From Tannerella forsythia (GTDB lineage: Bacteria > Bacteroidota > Bacteroidia > Bacteroidales > Tannerellaceae), in the NCBI RefSeq assembly GCF_001006485.1, contig NZ_JUET01000129.1, positions 51,406-115,405 on the forward strand: a DNA stretch of 64,000 bases, given 5' to 3'. The first letter of the stretch is position 1. Each line of letters opens with the position of its first letter. Made by a program: the position numbers and the translations under genes. The notes beneath the pieces are model-generated. The model searched no databases. It saw only the letters and a program-made list of their open reading frames with translations, and was not told the DNA's origin. This document shows, piece after piece, positions 26,319 to 36,891 of this stretch.

Positions 26319-27286
26319 GGATGCAATACGCGGCTGACGGGACGGTCGTCCTCAAAGAATCCGATGACGTTATCGCTGACGGCGTGCGCCATCTTGATGC
26401 GCGAATACGTAGTCTGCGTACCGATATGCGGCGTGAGCACCACATTATCCATAGTCAGCAGCTCGGGAGACGGACGGTCGTTGAACTCGAAGACATCCAA
26501 CCCGGCTCCGTAAATTTCTTTATTCTGCAATGCTTTGATCAACGCCTTTTCGTCCACCATAGCGCCGCGTGCCGTATTGATCAGGATAGCTGTAGGCTTC
26601 ATCTTCTTCAATTCCGCCTCACCGATGATATGGTGTGTCTCGGGAGTGTACGGAGCATTCAGCGAGATAAAATCCGACTGGGTAAGTAGTTCGTCCATCG
26701 TAACGTATGTTGCCTCGGCCGTTGTTTCTTCATGAAGGTCGAGCCGGCGACGGTTGTGATAGATCACCTCCATGCCGCAGGCTCTGGCACGTTTGCACAA
26801 CGCTTTCCCGATACGTCCCATCCCGATGATGCCGAGCGTCATGTCCGTCACCGGCATCCCTAAGTTCTCGAGCGTACCTCGTTTCATTTGGTCGCCGAAT
26901 TGGCGCACTTTACGGTCGCATTCGGAAATGCGGCGAGCCGTATCGAGCAGGAGTACGAGCGCGAGGTTGGCTGTCGGCTCGGTTGTCGGCGCCGGCGTAT
27001 TGGTCACCGTAATCCCTTTCTCCAACGCATACGCGACATCGATGTTATTGTATCCCACGGCATAATTAGCCACCAACTTCAGGTTGGTCGCCCGATCGAT
27101 CAATTCCTTATTGACGGGAAAATCCAACATGGAACACAGCACATCGTACTCCGGAATCATCTCCATCACTTCATCATACGTAAAATCTTTGCCTTTCGGC
27201 GGGAAGGTCACGTCATACCTGCTTTCCAGCTCCGCAAACCCCTCGCGGAACATGTCATACGTAATTAATATCTTCTTCATGATCAT
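26315..27286 (-). CDS. D-2-hydroxyacid dehydrogenase family protein
   Basis: An NAD(P)-dependent dehydrogenase of 323 residues that reduces 2-keto acids or oxidises D-2-hydroxy acids. N-terminal catalytic domain, then the Rossmann motif LGIIGMGRIGKALCKRARACGM near 150-171 with YHNRRR as the end of beta-2, NAPYTPETHHII near 207, LINTARGAMVDEKALIKAL near 230-248 (catalytic Arg), and the C-terminal LTPHIGTQT with catalytic His near 285. The Asn-Arg-Arg after beta-2, instead of Asp, suggests NADP preference. Which acid it uses is not clear; glyoxylate/hydroxypyruvate reductases are closest in look. Starts at 27286 and 27280 are both possible. A TATTTTTG box lies at 27311-27318. Confidence 0.9.
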   Translation of the reverse strand: MIMKKILITYDMFREGFAELESRYDVTFPPKGKDFTYDEVMEMIPEYDVLCSMLDFPVNKELIDRATNLKLVANYAVGYNNIDVAYALEKGITVTNTPAPTTEPTANLALVLLLDTARRISECDRKVRQFGDQMKRGTLENLGMPVTDMTLGIIGMGRIGKALCKRARACGMEVIYHNRRRLDLHEETTAEATYVTMDELLTQSDFISLNAPYTPETHHIIGEAELKKMKPTAILINTARGAMVDEKALIKALQNKEIYGAGLDVFEFNDRPSPELLTMDNVVLTPHIGTQTTYSRIKMAHAVSDNVIGFFEDDRPVSRVLHP

Positions 27287-27350
27287 TCAAAAAAACGGTT
27301 TACTGTCGGACAAAAATACGCAACATCCGTTGAATCCCATGAAGTTTTAC

Positions 27351-27358
27351 TAATTTTG
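27351..27358 (+). promoter_or_regulatory. -7 promoter box for the SpmAB-ybeY transcript
   Basis: TAATTTTG with a TTG at 27330-27332, 18 bases upstream, fits the two-part Bacteroidetes promoter well. It points away from the minus-strand box at 27311-27318, so the two promoters overlap divergently. Confidence 0.65.
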
Positions 27359-27377
27359 TGCCCTAAAGAAAGAAAAA

Positions 27378-28613
27378 ATGGCATTGAACTACATTTGGAT
27401 CGGATTTATCTTAGTGGCTTTCGTGGTTGCTTTGTGTAAACTGATTTTTCTTCAGGACACCGATGTTTTTACACAGATTATCTCTTCGACTTTCGATTCG
27501 GCACGAATGGGGTTCGATGTATCCATCGGATTGACGGGCATTCTCTCTCTCTGGCTCGGACTGATGAAGATAGGTGAAAAAGCGGGCCTGATACATGCTT
27601 TTGCCCGGATTGCCTCACCCGTTTTCGGGAAACTGTTTCCGGAGATACCGAAAGATCACCCGGCCGCGGGGTCTATTTTTATGAATATCTCGGCCAATAT
27701 GTTGGGACTTGACAACGCCGCCACGCCGATCGGACTGCGTGCCATGCAGCAGTTGCAGGAGCTGAACCCGAAGAAGGATACGGCCAGCAATGCCATGATC
27801 ATGTTTCTGAATATCAACGCTTCCGGCCTGACGGTCATCCCGATTACGATCATGATGTATCGTGCCCAATACGGCGCAGCCAATCCGTCGGATATCTTTC
27901 TGCCGATTTTGCTTACCACATTCGTCTCTACGCTCGTGGCTATTATAGCTGTCGGCATTGTCCAAAAGATCAACCTCTTCCAACGTAATTTATTACTCTT
28001 CTTTCTGGGCGCTTTCACCTTTATCGGCAGTCTGGTATGGTTCTTCCGCTCACTTCCGCAAGAGAAAGTATCGTTATACTCGACGTTGTTCGCTAACGCG
28101 CTGCTTTTTTCCATCATCTGCGGATTCATCATTTGCGGAGTACGGAAAAAATTGAATGTTTATGACGCTTTTATCGAAGGCGCGAAGGAGGGTTTCCTCA
28201 CCGCAGTAAAAATCATTCCCTACTTAGTCGCGATTTTAGTGGCCATCGGGGTGTTCCGGGCATCGGGAGCAATGGATTATCTCGTCGAAGGGCTTCGCTG
28301 GTGTGTAACGTCAGCGGGCTTGGATGCCACGTTTGTAGGAGGCGTGCCGACCATGCTGATGAAACCGTTGAGCGGCAGCGGAGCACGGGGCATGATGTTG
28401 GATGCGATGGGAACATACGGTGCCGATTCGTTCGTGGGACGGCTGGCCTGCGTGGCGCAAGGCTCGACGGATACGGTCTTCTACGTGGCGGCCGTGTACT
28501 ACGGCAGCGTGGCCATCCACAACACGCGACATACGATTTCGTGCGCGCTGCTGGCCGATCTGGCAGGGGCGCTCACCGCAATAGCCATGACATATTTATT
28601 CTTTTCAGTATGA
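27378..28613 (+). CDS. Nucleoside recognition domain protein, SpmA-SpmB fusion
   Basis: A 411-residue membrane protein with about nine helices and two copies of the Gate/nucleoside-recognition domain that Bacillus makes as separate SpmA and SpmB. The first half contains SIGLTGILSLWLGLMKIGEKAGL near 50-72 and NISANMLGLDNAATPIGLRAM near 102-122 (the SpmA pattern). The second contains AVKIIPYLVAILVAIGVFRASGAMD near 282-306 and VGGVPTMLMKPLSGSGARGMMLD near 322-345 (the SpmB pattern). The organism does not sporulate; the transport role of these proteins is unknown. The stop overlaps the ATG of ybeY by ATGA. Confidence 0.9.
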   Translation: MALNYIWIGFILVAFVVALCKLIFLQDTDVFTQIISSTFDSARMGFDVSIGLTGILSLWLGLMKIGEKAGLIHAFARIASPVFGKLFPEIPKDHPAAGSIFMNISANMLGLDNAATPIGLRAMQQLQELNPKKDTASNAMIMFLNINASGLTVIPITIMMYRAQYGAANPSDIFLPILLTTFVSTLVAIIAVGIVQKINLFQRNLLLFFLGAFTFIGSLVWFFRSLPQEKVSLYSTLFANALLFSIICGFIICGVRKKLNVYDAFIEGAKEGFLTAVKIIPYLVAILVAIGVFRASGAMDYLVEGLRWCVTSAGLDATFVGGVPTMLMKPLSGSGARGMMLDAMGTYGADSFVGRLACVAQGSTDTVFYVAAVYYGSVAIHNTRHTISCALLADLAGALTAIAMTYLFFSV

Positions 28614-29035
28614 TTACTTACACTACGGAAGACGTAAAAATGCCTGTATTCCCCAAGCGCAAAACAAGTGCCTGGATTAAACGCGTAGCAGCTCTTCATG
28701 GCAAAACGGTAGGAGATATCGCCTATATTTTCTGTTCGGACGAGAAGATCCTCGATGTAAATCGCATGTACTTACAGCACGATTATTATACCGACATCAT
28801 TACGTTCGATTATTCCGAAGACGACATGATATCGGGCGACCTCTTTATCAGTCTCGATACGGTTCGTACCAATGCCGAAAAATTCGCCGTGGCATACGAC
28901 AGTGAATTGTATCGGGTGATCATCCACGGCGTCCTGCATCTGTGCGGGATCGACGACAAAGCGCCGGGCGCCCGCGCCGTGATGGAACGATATGAGAACG
29001 AAGCGCTGCAACTGCTCGACACGCCGGCTACTTGA
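28610..29035 (+). CDS. ybeY: Endoribonuclease YbeY
   Basis: A 141-residue metallo-endoribonuclease for 16S rRNA 3'-end maturation and ribosome quality control. The metal site is HGVLHLCGIDD near residues 104-114. The canonical third His is replaced by Asp, which I believe is common in Bacteroidetes but should be kept in mind. YYTDIITFDYSEDDMISGDLFIS near 60-82 is the conserved central part. The ATG at 28610 overlaps the previous stop; the open frame to 28301 is only the shadow of the SpmAB gene. Its 3' end overlaps the convergent envelope-protein gene by 8 bases. Confidence 0.92.
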   Translation: MITYTTEDVKMPVFPKRKTSAWIKRVAALHGKTVGDIAYIFCSDEKILDVNRMYLQHDYYTDIITFDYSEDDMISGDLFISLDTVRTNAEKFAVAYDSELYRVIIHGVLHLCGIDDKAPGARAVMERYENEALQLLDTPAT

Positions 29036-29759
29036 ACAGTTTACCGAGATTAATGATGGGAGAAACGTCGTAAACGGTTCTCCATTTGCCCTCGAACGGA
29101 TTAAACTCCCGGCCGACCGTACCATAGAATCCAAAGATATCGTTGAACATCGTTGTAGCAGAGACCCCATAGCCGGTATGAGGAACGAAAGGCGAAGATA
29201 ACATGGAGCCATGTTGCGCATTATGGCTCGCCCCCATCGAGTATCGGCCGTAAGCTCCGAGGGTAAACCATGAGTTTACCTGATACGACGTCATAAGGAA
29301 ACTTATGCCGTCATAGTACGGGCGATAACCGAAATTATGGGTATATCGCATCGCGTAAAAACCGCTCTGAAGAAGAAACGACTCGTTGATGTGGGCTTGA
29401 ACGCCGCCGCCGGCCTTATATACGTCACTCACCCCCGGCGACAATTCCCTGCGGTTATACAGAAAGAGTCGGAGCTTCCGGTCTACGGGATACGAAGTCA
29501 CATGGAAATCGTCCGATAGATTCATCGTACTTAACAGACGATAATGAGAATACTCCCACCGATGATCGGGCAGATTGAGTTTCATCTTTATCTCTCTTTC
29601 TTTTTCCATCTCCGGCGGAACCGGCGCTCTCAGATTCAGTTTGCGCTCCTCTTCCTGTGCATGTGACCCGGAAAACAGGAGAAAGAATAGGCACCCTGCC
29701 CCCAAAAACTTCCGAAACGCCCCCACCAATGGTAGAATTGAACTCTTGCTTGCTTTCAT
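29028..29759 (-). CDS. Exported protein, probable outer-membrane beta-structure
   Basis: About 243 residues with a signal peptide ending SGSHAQ. The mature part opens with a charged EEERKLNLRAPVPPEMEKEREIKM segment and then alternates aromatic beta-strands (FLLQSGFYAMRYTHNFGYRPYYDG, SWFTLGAYGRYSMG, DIFGFYGTVGREFNP), as in small outer-membrane barrels, but it is short for a barrel. I do not recognise a named family. Three ATGs are possible (29804, 29780, 29759); the last starts directly at the signal peptide and I chose it. A TACTTTTG box is at 29815-29822. It converges on ybeY with an 8-base overlap. Confidence 0.7.
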   Translation of the reverse strand: MKASKSSILPLVGAFRKFLGAGCLFFLLFSGSHAQEEERKLNLRAPVPPEMEKEREIKMKLNLPDHRWEYSHYRLLSTMNLSDDFHVTSYPVDRKLRLFLYNRRELSPGVSDVYKAGGGVQAHINESFLLQSGFYAMRYTHNFGYRPYYDGISFLMTSYQVNSWFTLGAYGRYSMGASHNAQHGSMLSSPFVPHTGYGVSATTMFNDIFGFYGTVGREFNPFEGKWRTVYDVSPIINLGKLFK

Positions 29760-29977
29760 CCTATTTCCGATCGTAAACATGTTCTTACTTTTACGCTTTA
29801 ACATATTAACACCCCAAAAGTAAGCAAAAATCTCGAATCGCCTGTTCGCATCGCCATTTTTTCCCCGATTTTCTTTCGGGCTAATGCACGGTCGGACTAT
29901 TGTATTCCTCCTTTACTTCTCTTAACCCATTCACCTTGTTTTTAAAAGCGACTGTGCGAAGTTTAAAGAAAATCATA

Positions 29978-29985
29978 TAAATTTG
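29978..29985 (+). promoter_or_regulatory. Probable -7 promoter box for leuS
   Basis: TAAATTTG matches TAnnTTTG and gives a leader of ~90 bases that carries the hairpin at 30023-30066. Confidence 0.55.
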
Positions 29986-30022
29986 CAGCAAAATTAAGAA
30001 TTATATAAAAAACGTTTAATGG

Positions 30023-30066
30023 TCGGTTACGCGCCGTATGAGTTCATACGGCAGACGGTTAACCGA
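30023..30066 (+). promoter_or_regulatory. Nested hairpin in the leuS leader
   Basis: An inner perfect stem pairs GCCGTATGA (30033-30041) with TCATACGGC (30044-30052). An outer stem pairs TCGGTTA (30023-30029) with TAACCGA (30060-30066). It ends 16 bases before the leuS ATG, so it may affect ribosome access; no known riboswitch or T-box motif is visible. Confidence 0.55.
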
Positions 30067-30082
30067 ATCAAACAGTGAAAGT

Positions 30083-32920
30083 ATGGATTATACATTCAGG
30101 GAAATCGAGAAGAAATGGCAGGCACGGTGGGTCGCAGATAAGACTTACGAAGTAAAGGAAAATGACCGTAAGCCCAAATATTATGTATTAGATATGTTCC
30201 CCTATCCTTCGGGGGCGGGATTGCACGTAGGCCACCCGCTGGGATACATTGCTTCGGATATTTACGCGCGCTATAAACGCCTTCAGGGATTTAACGTACT
30301 TCACCCCATGGGGTACGATGCGTACGGGCTCCCGGCCGAACAGTATGCCATTCAGACCGGTCAGCACCCGGAGGTGACGACGGAAAATAACATCAGCCGT
30401 TACCGCGAACAGTTAGACAAGATCGGGTTCTCGTTCGATTGGAGTCGCGAAGTACGTACCTGCGAACCCGGCTATTACCACTGGACGCAATGGGCCTTTT
30501 TGCGGATGTTCGACAGCTATTACTGTAACCGCACCCGACAGGCACGTCCCATCGAAGACCTTGTGAAAGCATTCGAAACGGGTGGCACGGAAGAGCTGGA
30601 TGTAGCCTGTACGGAGGTGTTGACGTTCACAGCCGGCGATTGGAAGGCGATGAGCCGGAAAGAACAACAGGAGACCTTGATGAATTATCGCCTGGCTTAC
30701 CTTGGAGATACGATGGTCAACTGGTGTCCGATGCTCGGTACCGTATTGGCCAACGATGAGGTGAGCGAAGGTCTCTCGATACGCGGCGGCTATCCGGTAG
30801 AGCAGAGAGTGATGCGTCAGTGGTGTCTGCGCGTGTCAGCCTATGCACAACGACTGCTCGACGGATTGGAGCGGATCGACTGGACCGAATCGCTGAAAGA
30901 GACGCAACGAAACTGGATCGGACGAAGCGAAGGGGCTCAAATGTATTTTTCCATTGCAGAAAGTGACAAAAAGATAGAAATTTTCACGACGCGCGCCGAT
31001 ACGGTTTTCGGAGTCACCTTTATGGTCCTTGCCCCCGAAAGCGACTATGTATCTGCACTTACGACCGACGAACAGAAGCCGAAGGTAGAGGCTTACCTTG
31101 AGTCCGTCAAACGACGCACCGAACGCGAACGCATCTCCGACCGACGCATGACGGGCGTCTTCTCCGGTTCATACGCTGTCCATCCGATGACCCAAGAACC
31201 CATTCCCATCTGGATCAGTGATTATGTGCTGGCCGGATACGGTACCGGAGCCATTATGGCCGTTCCTGCGCACGACAGCCGCGACTATGCCTTTGCCAAA
31301 CAGTTCGGCCTCCCGATTATTCCGTTGATCGAAGGGTGCGATGTCTCCGAAGAGAGCTTCGACGCCAAGGAAGGCAAAATGATGAACTCGCCGATGCCGG
31401 GTAAGGAGCTGCCGGATGGTCTGGTGCTCAACGGACTCGATATTCCCGATGCCATCGCAAAGACAAAGCGGTATATCGAAGACAAAAAATTGGGTTATGT
31501 CAAAATCAACTACCGTCTGCGCGACGCGATCTTCAGCCGCCAGCGTTACTGGGGTGAACCGTTCCCGATATACTACGATGCCGAGGGTATGCCGCAACCG
31601 ATCCCCGAAGAGTGTCTGCCGCTCAGACTGCCCGATGTCGATAAGTTCCTGCCGACCGAGACGGGCGAACCTCCGCTCGGACGGGCGACGACATGGGCCT
31701 GGGATTGCGAAAAACGGCAAGTCGTAGAAAACACGAAAATCGACCGCCGTACCGTATTTCCGCTCGAACTGTGTACCATGCCGGGGTTTGCAGGCTCATC
31801 GGCCTACTACCTCCGTTATATGGACCCGCACAATGACCGGGCGCTCGTTTCACGGCAAGCGGACGAATACTGGCGCAATGTCGACCTGTACATCGGCGGG
31901 ACGGAACATGCTACGGGACACCTTATTTACAGCCGTTTCTGGAATAAATTCCTGTACGATCTCGGCGTTTCGTGCGAGGAGGAACCGTATAAAAAATTGA
32001 TCAATCAGGGTATGATACAGGGACGATCCAACTTCGTATATCGCATTGTCGGTACAAATCAATTCGTTTCACTCCATCTGAAAGACAATTACGAAGTGAC
32101 GCCGATCCATGTGGATGTGAATATCGTTGACAACGATCTTCTGGATATCGAAGCCTTCCGCAACTGGAATCCCGAATATAAGGATGCCGAATTTGTGCTC
32201 GAAGACGGTCGGTACGTTTGCGGATGGGCGATTGAGAAAATGTCGAAATCGATGTTTAACGTCGTCAACCCCGACCTTATTGTTGAGAAGTTCGGCGCCG
32301 ATACGCTGCGTCTCTACGAAATGTTCCTTGGTCCTCTTGAACAGTCGAAGCCGTGGGATACGAATGGTATCGACGGGGTTCACCGCTTCCTGAAAAGACT
32401 GTGGGGGATCTTTTACTGCCAATCCGGCGAATGGGGGGTCATCACCGATGAATCGACGGCTGACGAACGGAAAGCGCTTCATAAACTGATCAAAAAAGTA
32501 ACGTACGACATCGAACATTTCTCCTACAACACCTCCGTCAGTGCATTGATGATTTGTTTGAACGAACTGACGAGCCTGAAATGTCACAAACGCGCTATTC
32601 TTGAGCCGCTGTTGATCGTCCTCGCCCCGTTTGCTCCGCATATCACCGAAGAGCTCTGGCATGCCCTCGGCAACACGACGAGCATCTGTGATGCGGCATG
32701 GCCGTCGTACGATGAGCAGTACCTGGTCGAAAGCTCGGTAACATATGCCATTTCATTCAACGGAAAGACACGGTTCAGTCTTGAACTGCCGGCCGATCTG
32801 TCGCGCGAAGCAGTGGAGAAGGCAGCATTAACCCATGAGAACTCTGCACGATGGATCGAAGGGAAAACACCCCGAAAGATCATTGTCGTACCTCATAAAA
32901 TTGTAAATATCGTACTATGA
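30083..32920 (+). CDS. leuS: Leucyl-tRNA synthetase
   Basis: Class I synthetase of 945 residues for tRNA-Leu. HIGH motif in [18 protein letters not shown] near residue 40; the CP1 editing domain lies at about 220-430 with [19 protein letters not shown] and [17 protein letters not shown]; the KMSKS motif is [15 protein letters not shown] near 720. The C-terminal anticodon-binding and extension domains follow. It is longer than the E. coli enzyme (860), as is usual for Bacteroidetes, which carry insertions. The frame opens at 30038, but [13 protein letters not shown] at 30083 is the normal start. Its stop overlaps the ATG of the YitT gene (ATGA). Confidence 0.96.
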   Translation: MDYTFREIEKKWQARWVADKTYEVKENDRKPKYYVLDMFPYPSGAGLHVGHPLGYIASDIYARYKRLQGFNVLHPMGYDAYGLPAEQYAIQTGQHPEVTTENNISRYREQLDKIGFSFDWSREVRTCEPGYYHWTQWAFLRMFDSYYCNRTRQARPIEDLVKAFETGGTEELDVACTEVLTFTAGDWKAMSRKEQQETLMNYRLAYLGDTMVNWCPMLGTVLANDEVSEGLSIRGGYPVEQRVMRQWCLRVSAYAQRLLDGLERIDWTESLKETQRNWIGRSEGAQMYFSIAESDKKIEIFTTRADTVFGVTFMVLAPESDYVSALTTDEQKPKVEAYLESVKRRTERERISDRRMTGVFSGSYAVHPMTQEPIPIWISDYVLAGYGTGAIMAVPAHDSRDYAFAKQFGLPIIPLIEGCDVSEESFDAKEGKMMNSPMPGKELPDGLVLNGLDIPDAIAKTKRYIEDKKLGYVKINYRLRDAIFSRQRYWGEPFPIYYDAEGMPQPIPEECLPLRLPDVDKFLPTETGEPPLGRATTWAWDCEKRQVVENTKIDRRTVFPLELCTMPGFAGSSAYYLRYMDPHNDRALVSRQADEYWRNVDLYIGGTEHATGHLIYSRFWNKFLYDLGVSCEEEPYKKLINQGMIQGRSNFVYRIVGTNQFVSLHLKDNYEVTPIHVDVNIVDNDLLDIEAFRNWNPEYKDAEFVLEDGRYVCGWAIEKMSKSMFNVVNPDLIVEKFGADTLRLYEMFLGPLEQSKPWDTNGIDGVHRFLKRLWGIFYCQSGEWGVITDESTADERKALHKLIKKVTYDIEHFSYNTSVSALMICLNELTSLKCHKRAILEPLLIVLAPFAPHITEELWHALGNTTSICDAAWPSYDEQYLVESSVTYAISFNGKTRFSLELPADLSREAVEKAALTHENSARWIEGKTPRKIIVVPHKIVNIVL

Positions 32921-33792
32921 AAGATTCGATTCGAAAAATTTATTATCCTTTGAAGGATTACCTCCTGATCTGTCTCGGTACCGCCATGTATGGATTCGGA
33001 TTCAATGGTTTTATCCTCTCTAATCAGGTGGTTACCGGAGGATTGAGCGGTATTGGCGCCTTAATTTATTTTGCAACGGGCATCCCGGTTTCCACTTCTT
33101 ATTTCGTAATCAATCTTCTTCTGCTTGCTATTGCATTCAAAGTATTGGGACTTAAATTCTTGTTAAAAACGATCTTTGGCGTAGTCGCTCTGTCGTTCTG
33201 GTTCTGGTTCTTCGAACAGCTGTTAAGCGGTAAACCCATCATGGAGAGCGGTGAAGTCTTTATGTCGATCATCATCGGCGCTTTAATCTGCGGTACCGGC
33301 ATGGGACTCGTGTTCTCGGCCGGCGGCAGTACGGGAGGCACCGATATCATTGCGGCAATCATCAACAAATACAAACATGTATCCATCGGTGCGGGAATGG
33401 TCTTGTTAGACCTTGTGATCGTGAGTTGTTCGTATTTTATTTTCCAAAATGTCGACAAGATTGTGCTTGGGTTCGTGGAGATGGGAATCAACTCGTACAT
33501 GCTCGACCGCATTCTCAATGCCAATACCCAGTCGGTGCAATTCCTGATCTTTTCGCGCAAATATGACGAGATTGTGGAGCGCATCATCAAAGACCTCGGA
33601 CGGGGATGTACCATCCTCAACGGCGAAGGCGGCTATTCACACAGACCGATGAAAGTGATCGTGCTTATTGCCAAGCGTCGCGAGAGCGTAACGATCTTCC
33701 GTCTTATCAAATCAATCGACAGCCAGGCGTTTATTTCGCAAAGTGTCGTACGCGGAGTATACGGTGAAGGTTTTGAACCCATAAAAGCATAG
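32917..33792 (+). CDS. YitT-family membrane protein
   Basis: A 291-residue protein with five to six helices (residues 10-200) and a cytoplasmic C-terminal DUF2179 domain (near 220-285, with [25 protein letters not shown]). The repeated glycine-rich [25 protein letters not shown] and [22 protein letters not shown] are hallmarks of the YitT family. Members are thought to be transporters or regulators, but the substrate is unknown. It is translationally coupled to leuS. Confidence 0.88.
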   Translation: MKDSIRKIYYPLKDYLLICLGTAMYGFGFNGFILSNQVVTGGLSGIGALIYFATGIPVSTSYFVINLLLLAIAFKVLGLKFLLKTIFGVVALSFWFWFFEQLLSGKPIMESGEVFMSIIIGALICGTGMGLVFSAGGSTGGTDIIAAIINKYKHVSIGAGMVLLDLVIVSCSYFIFQNVDKIVLGFVEMGINSYMLDRILNANTQSVQFLIFSRKYDEIVERIIKDLGRGCTILNGEGGYSHRPMKVIVLIAKRRESVTIFRLIKSIDSQAFISQSVVRGVYGEGFEPIKA

Positions 33793-33880
33793 CCATACAA
33801 TTTTACGATTTTGATTGCGTTCTTTTGATAGGTGAACATTTGTTGAAAGCCGGATGTTTTAAAAAAAAGAAGAAAAAGCA

Positions 33881-34459
33881 GTGAAAACATTGGTATTTGC
33901 TACGAACAACGAACATAAGCTCCGGGAGGTGCGCGCCATGATGCCACCGGAGATCGAGGTGCTCGGTCTCTCGGATCTGAAATGCTCCGACGAGTTGCCC
34001 GAAACGTCATCTTCACTCGAAGGTAATGCGATGCAGAAAGCGCGCTACGTGAAAATGAAGCTCGGATACGATTGCTTCGCTGACGATACAGGGCTGGAGG
34101 TCGATGCGCTGTGCGGTGAGCCGGGGGTTTATTCGGCACGCTATGCCGGTCCGGAGTGCGACAACATTGCCAACATTCGCAAACTGCTCGGGAACCTCTC
34201 CGGGAAGTCCAACCGTAATGCACGGTTTCGTACCGTGATTGCACTAATTATCGAGGGCAATGAGTATCTGTTTGAAGGCATGATTTACGGACGTATCACA
34301 CAAGTCATGCGGGGTACGAATGGCTTCGGGTACGATTCCGTATTCGTCCCCGACGGGTACAAACAAACCTTTGCCGAGCTGGACGAGGGTGTCAAAAACG
34401 GAATCAGTCATCGTGCGCGTGCCGTACGTAAACTGACCGGTTTCTTGAGCGGGCTGTAA
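33881..34459 (+). CDS. rdgB: XTP/dITP diphosphatase (non-canonical purine NTP pyrophosphatase)
   Basis: A 192-residue HAM1/RdgB enzyme that removes ITP, dITP and XTP from the nucleotide pool. The N-terminal [33 protein letters not shown] near 44-59, [25 protein letters not shown] near 67-91, and [19 protein letters not shown] near 148-166 are all family signatures. The start is a GTG at 33881, followed by [10 protein letters not shown]. It is 88 bases downstream of yitT and 72 bases upstream of porZ. Confidence 0.94.
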   Translation: MKTLVFATNNEHKLREVRAMMPPEIEVLGLSDLKCSDELPETSSSLEGNAMQKARYVKMKLGYDCFADDTGLEVDALCGEPGVYSARYAGPECDNIANIRKLLGNLSGKSNRNARFRTVIALIIEGNEYLFEGMIYGRITQVMRGTNGFGYDSVFVPDGYKQTFAELDEGVKNGISHRARAVRKLTGFLSGL

Positions 34460-34531
34460 ACGGCAAGACCCTGTTATACGAAAGAAAGAGCAAGACCCAT
34501 CTCTTTAACAAACGAAAAACAATCAACAGCA

Positions 34532-36841
34532 ATGAATATCCGACATCTGATTCTTTTCCTGCTGGTTATCAGCACTTCCATCCGCTCACAACAGCATGAG
34601 AGATGGCGCACGTATCTGGCGAGTTACAATACGACAGCCGTAGCCGAGGCGGAAAACGACGTGTACGCCATGGCCGACGGTGCACTCTACGGCTACGGCA
34701 AAAACGACAACAGCGTGAAGATGTACACGAAGTTGAACGGATTGAGCGATTCCGACATCAAACTGATCCGCTACAACATGGATGTTCATATGTTGATGGT
34801 AGTCTATTCCAACGGAAATATCGACTTGATGAATCGCGACGGGATGTATAACCTGCCTTATCTTAAGAATGCAGGGAACATTCAGGATAAAACCCCGAAC
34901 GAAATCAATTTCGTCGGAGAAAAGGCGTATCTGTCAACTCACTTCGGCATCGTGGTGATTGACATGAAAAAGAAAGAAGTTTTCGAGTCTTATAAGTTAG
35001 GCATGAAAGTGTATTCCTCATGCCTGCGCGGAGAGATGATCTATGCTTCTACCGAACGAGGCCTTTACACCGCGTCCACAAAAGATAACCTGATGGATTT
35101 CAATAACTGGAAGCAGCTTCCTATTCATGATGCAGACCTTGATAAAAAGAAAATCGTTCGCATCGGTATCTTTCAGGATAAACTCTGCCTCTGCATTCCA
35201 GGTGCCGGTCTCTACTACCGGAACGACGACGGACAAATCATACCGTTGGTGAAACAGATTTATATCGAAGGAATGACGATTCAGGGCGACCGTCTGTTGG
35301 CTCATACGGGTGGCGACCTTTACATCTACACTTCGCTCGAAAGTCCTGCCGAGACCGTTTCGCCCGGAGATGTCAAAGATGTATCCGCACTTAAGAATAC
35401 GAATACCTACTGGATTGCATCCGGCACGAAAGGACTGATCGGCATCCGGCGAAAAAATGCGAACTCGTTTGAAACAATCGTTTCAGGGTTGAATATCGAG
35501 GGCCCTAAACGAAACTATAATGATCTTATGTTCATAAAAAAAGGAAAACTGCTCATTGCCGGAGGAACATATACTCCTACGGCGCGAGGGTATAGAGCAG
35601 GGACTCTGATGTCTTATGAAAACGGGAAATGGACAAACTTCGACGAAGGAGCTGCAGCAAAAGCGATCGGTTACGATATTCGTGATTTCTTAGACATTGC
35701 CGTCGATCCTGACGATGCGAATCATTACTTCGTTTCATCCTTTGGCGAAGGAGTCATCGAAATAAAAGATAATGCCTTTGTGCAATTATATAATCATAAG
35801 AACACACCGTTGCGACCAGCTCTTGAAACGGAGCAAGAACATTACGTGCGTGTTGGCGGTATTTGTTTCGATAAGAATAAAAATTTATGGATGACAAACT
35901 GTAGTGCCCCCAACGGTATTGTTGTACGGACTGTTGACGGGACCTGGAAGTCGTTATTCTTCAAAGGCGTAAGTAATGCTACTTTTATCGGTCGAATCAT
36001 GATTACCTCCAAAGGGCACAAATGGGTCAATGTTCCGCGCGGCAATACAGGGATTCTTGTATTCGATGATAACGGTACGCCGACAGAACCTTCCGACGAT
36101 AAGTCGAACTTTTTTGGCACATTAAAGAACGCTCGTGGAGAGGCGCTGAATCTAAATAACATTTATTGTATGGCCGAAGACCTGAACGGTGGAATATGGC
36201 TTGGCACAGATCAAGGGCCGATCATATGCTCTGCACCCGAGAATGCAATCAAAGACCCGAAAAACTTTTTTGGGAGTATGATTGTACGCCCCAACGATGA
36301 CGGATCGAATGGTCTGTTCCTGAGTAGTGAACAAATCAATGCGATTGCGGTGGATGGCGGAAACCGTAAATGGATCGGAACCGGTAGCTCCGGGATATTT
36401 CTCATTAACCCCACCGGAACGGAAACCATCGAACACTTTACGGCCGATAATTCTCCTCTCCTTTCCGATAATATCCTGAGTATTGCCATCGATCATAAAA
36501 CGGGCGAAGTCTTTATCGGCACCGATAAAGGCATCATCTCCTATCTCGGCACTGCCACCGAAGCCCGTTCTAACTACTCCGATGTGTATGCCTTTCCAAA
36601 TCCTGTTCGCCCTGATTTCGATGGAAGTGTAACGATTACCGGCTTGATGGCCGACTCGAACATCAAGATTACCGATCTGAACGGGAACCTGATTTATCAG
36701 ACAAAATCGGCCGGCGGCCAAGCTACATGGAACGGCCGTTCACATAACGGTCGACGTGTCGCCGCAGGGATCTACCTTGTCCTGGCCTCTACTCCGCAAG
36801 GCGCTGAAAGTGTAGTCACGAAAATTGCAGTCGTTCAATAA
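34532..36841 (+). CDS. porZ: Type IX secretion system protein PorZ
   Basis: A 769-residue secreted protein with a signal peptide cleaved near SIRSQ (residue 20). Most of it is beta-propeller blades of the two-component-regulator-propeller kind, e.g. DVYAMADGALYGYGKNDNS, YASTERGLYTAS, ISSKGHKWVN-like blades and GGIWLGTDQGPI. The last ~80 residues (YAFPNPVRPDFDGSVTITGL, ITDLNGNLIYQ, WNGRSHNGRRVAAGIYLV) form a T9SS C-terminal-domain-like fold. Length and layout match PorZ of Porphyromonas, part of the PorU-PorV-PorQ-PorZ attachment complex at the cell surface that cleaves sorting signals and attaches A-LPS. The CTD of PorZ is normally retained. Confidence 0.88.
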   Translation: MNIRHLILFLLVISTSIRSQQHERWRTYLASYNTTAVAEAENDVYAMADGALYGYGKNDNSVKMYTKLNGLSDSDIKLIRYNMDVHMLMVVYSNGNIDLMNRDGMYNLPYLKNAGNIQDKTPNEINFVGEKAYLSTHFGIVVIDMKKKEVFESYKLGMKVYSSCLRGEMIYASTERGLYTASTKDNLMDFNNWKQLPIHDADLDKKKIVRIGIFQDKLCLCIPGAGLYYRNDDGQIIPLVKQIYIEGMTIQGDRLLAHTGGDLYIYTSLESPAETVSPGDVKDVSALKNTNTYWIASGTKGLIGIRRKNANSFETIVSGLNIEGPKRNYNDLMFIKKGKLLIAGGTYTPTARGYRAGTLMSYENGKWTNFDEGAAAKAIGYDIRDFLDIAVDPDDANHYFVSSFGEGVIEIKDNAFVQLYNHKNTPLRPALETEQEHYVRVGGICFDKNKNLWMTNCSAPNGIVVRTVDGTWKSLFFKGVSNATFIGRIMITSKGHKWVNVPRGNTGILVFDDNGTPTEPSDDKSNFFGTLKNARGEALNLNNIYCMAEDLNGGIWLGTDQGPIICSAPENAIKDPKNFFGSMIVRPNDDGSNGLFLSSEQINAIAVDGGNRKWIGTGSSGIFLINPTGTETIEHFTADNSPLLSDNILSIAIDHKTGEVFIGTDKGIISYLGTATEARSNYSDVYAFPNPVRPDFDGSVTITGLMADSNIKITDLNGNLIYQTKSAGGQATWNGRSHNGRRVAAGIYLVLASTPQGAESVVTKIAVVQ

Positions 36842-36891
36842 ACGATTTTTTTAAATAAAGCGCAAAACATGGAAAAAACGGAGCCGCATTC

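Larger units (their letters stand above)
29760..30082. other. Divergent control region between the exported-protein gene and leuS
   Basis: Holds two outward promoters: TACTTTTG on the minus strand (29815-29822) and TAAATTTG on the plus strand (29978-29985). The leuS leader also contains a nested hairpin (30023-30066). The central ~150 bases show nothing else that I can identify. Confidence 0.55.
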
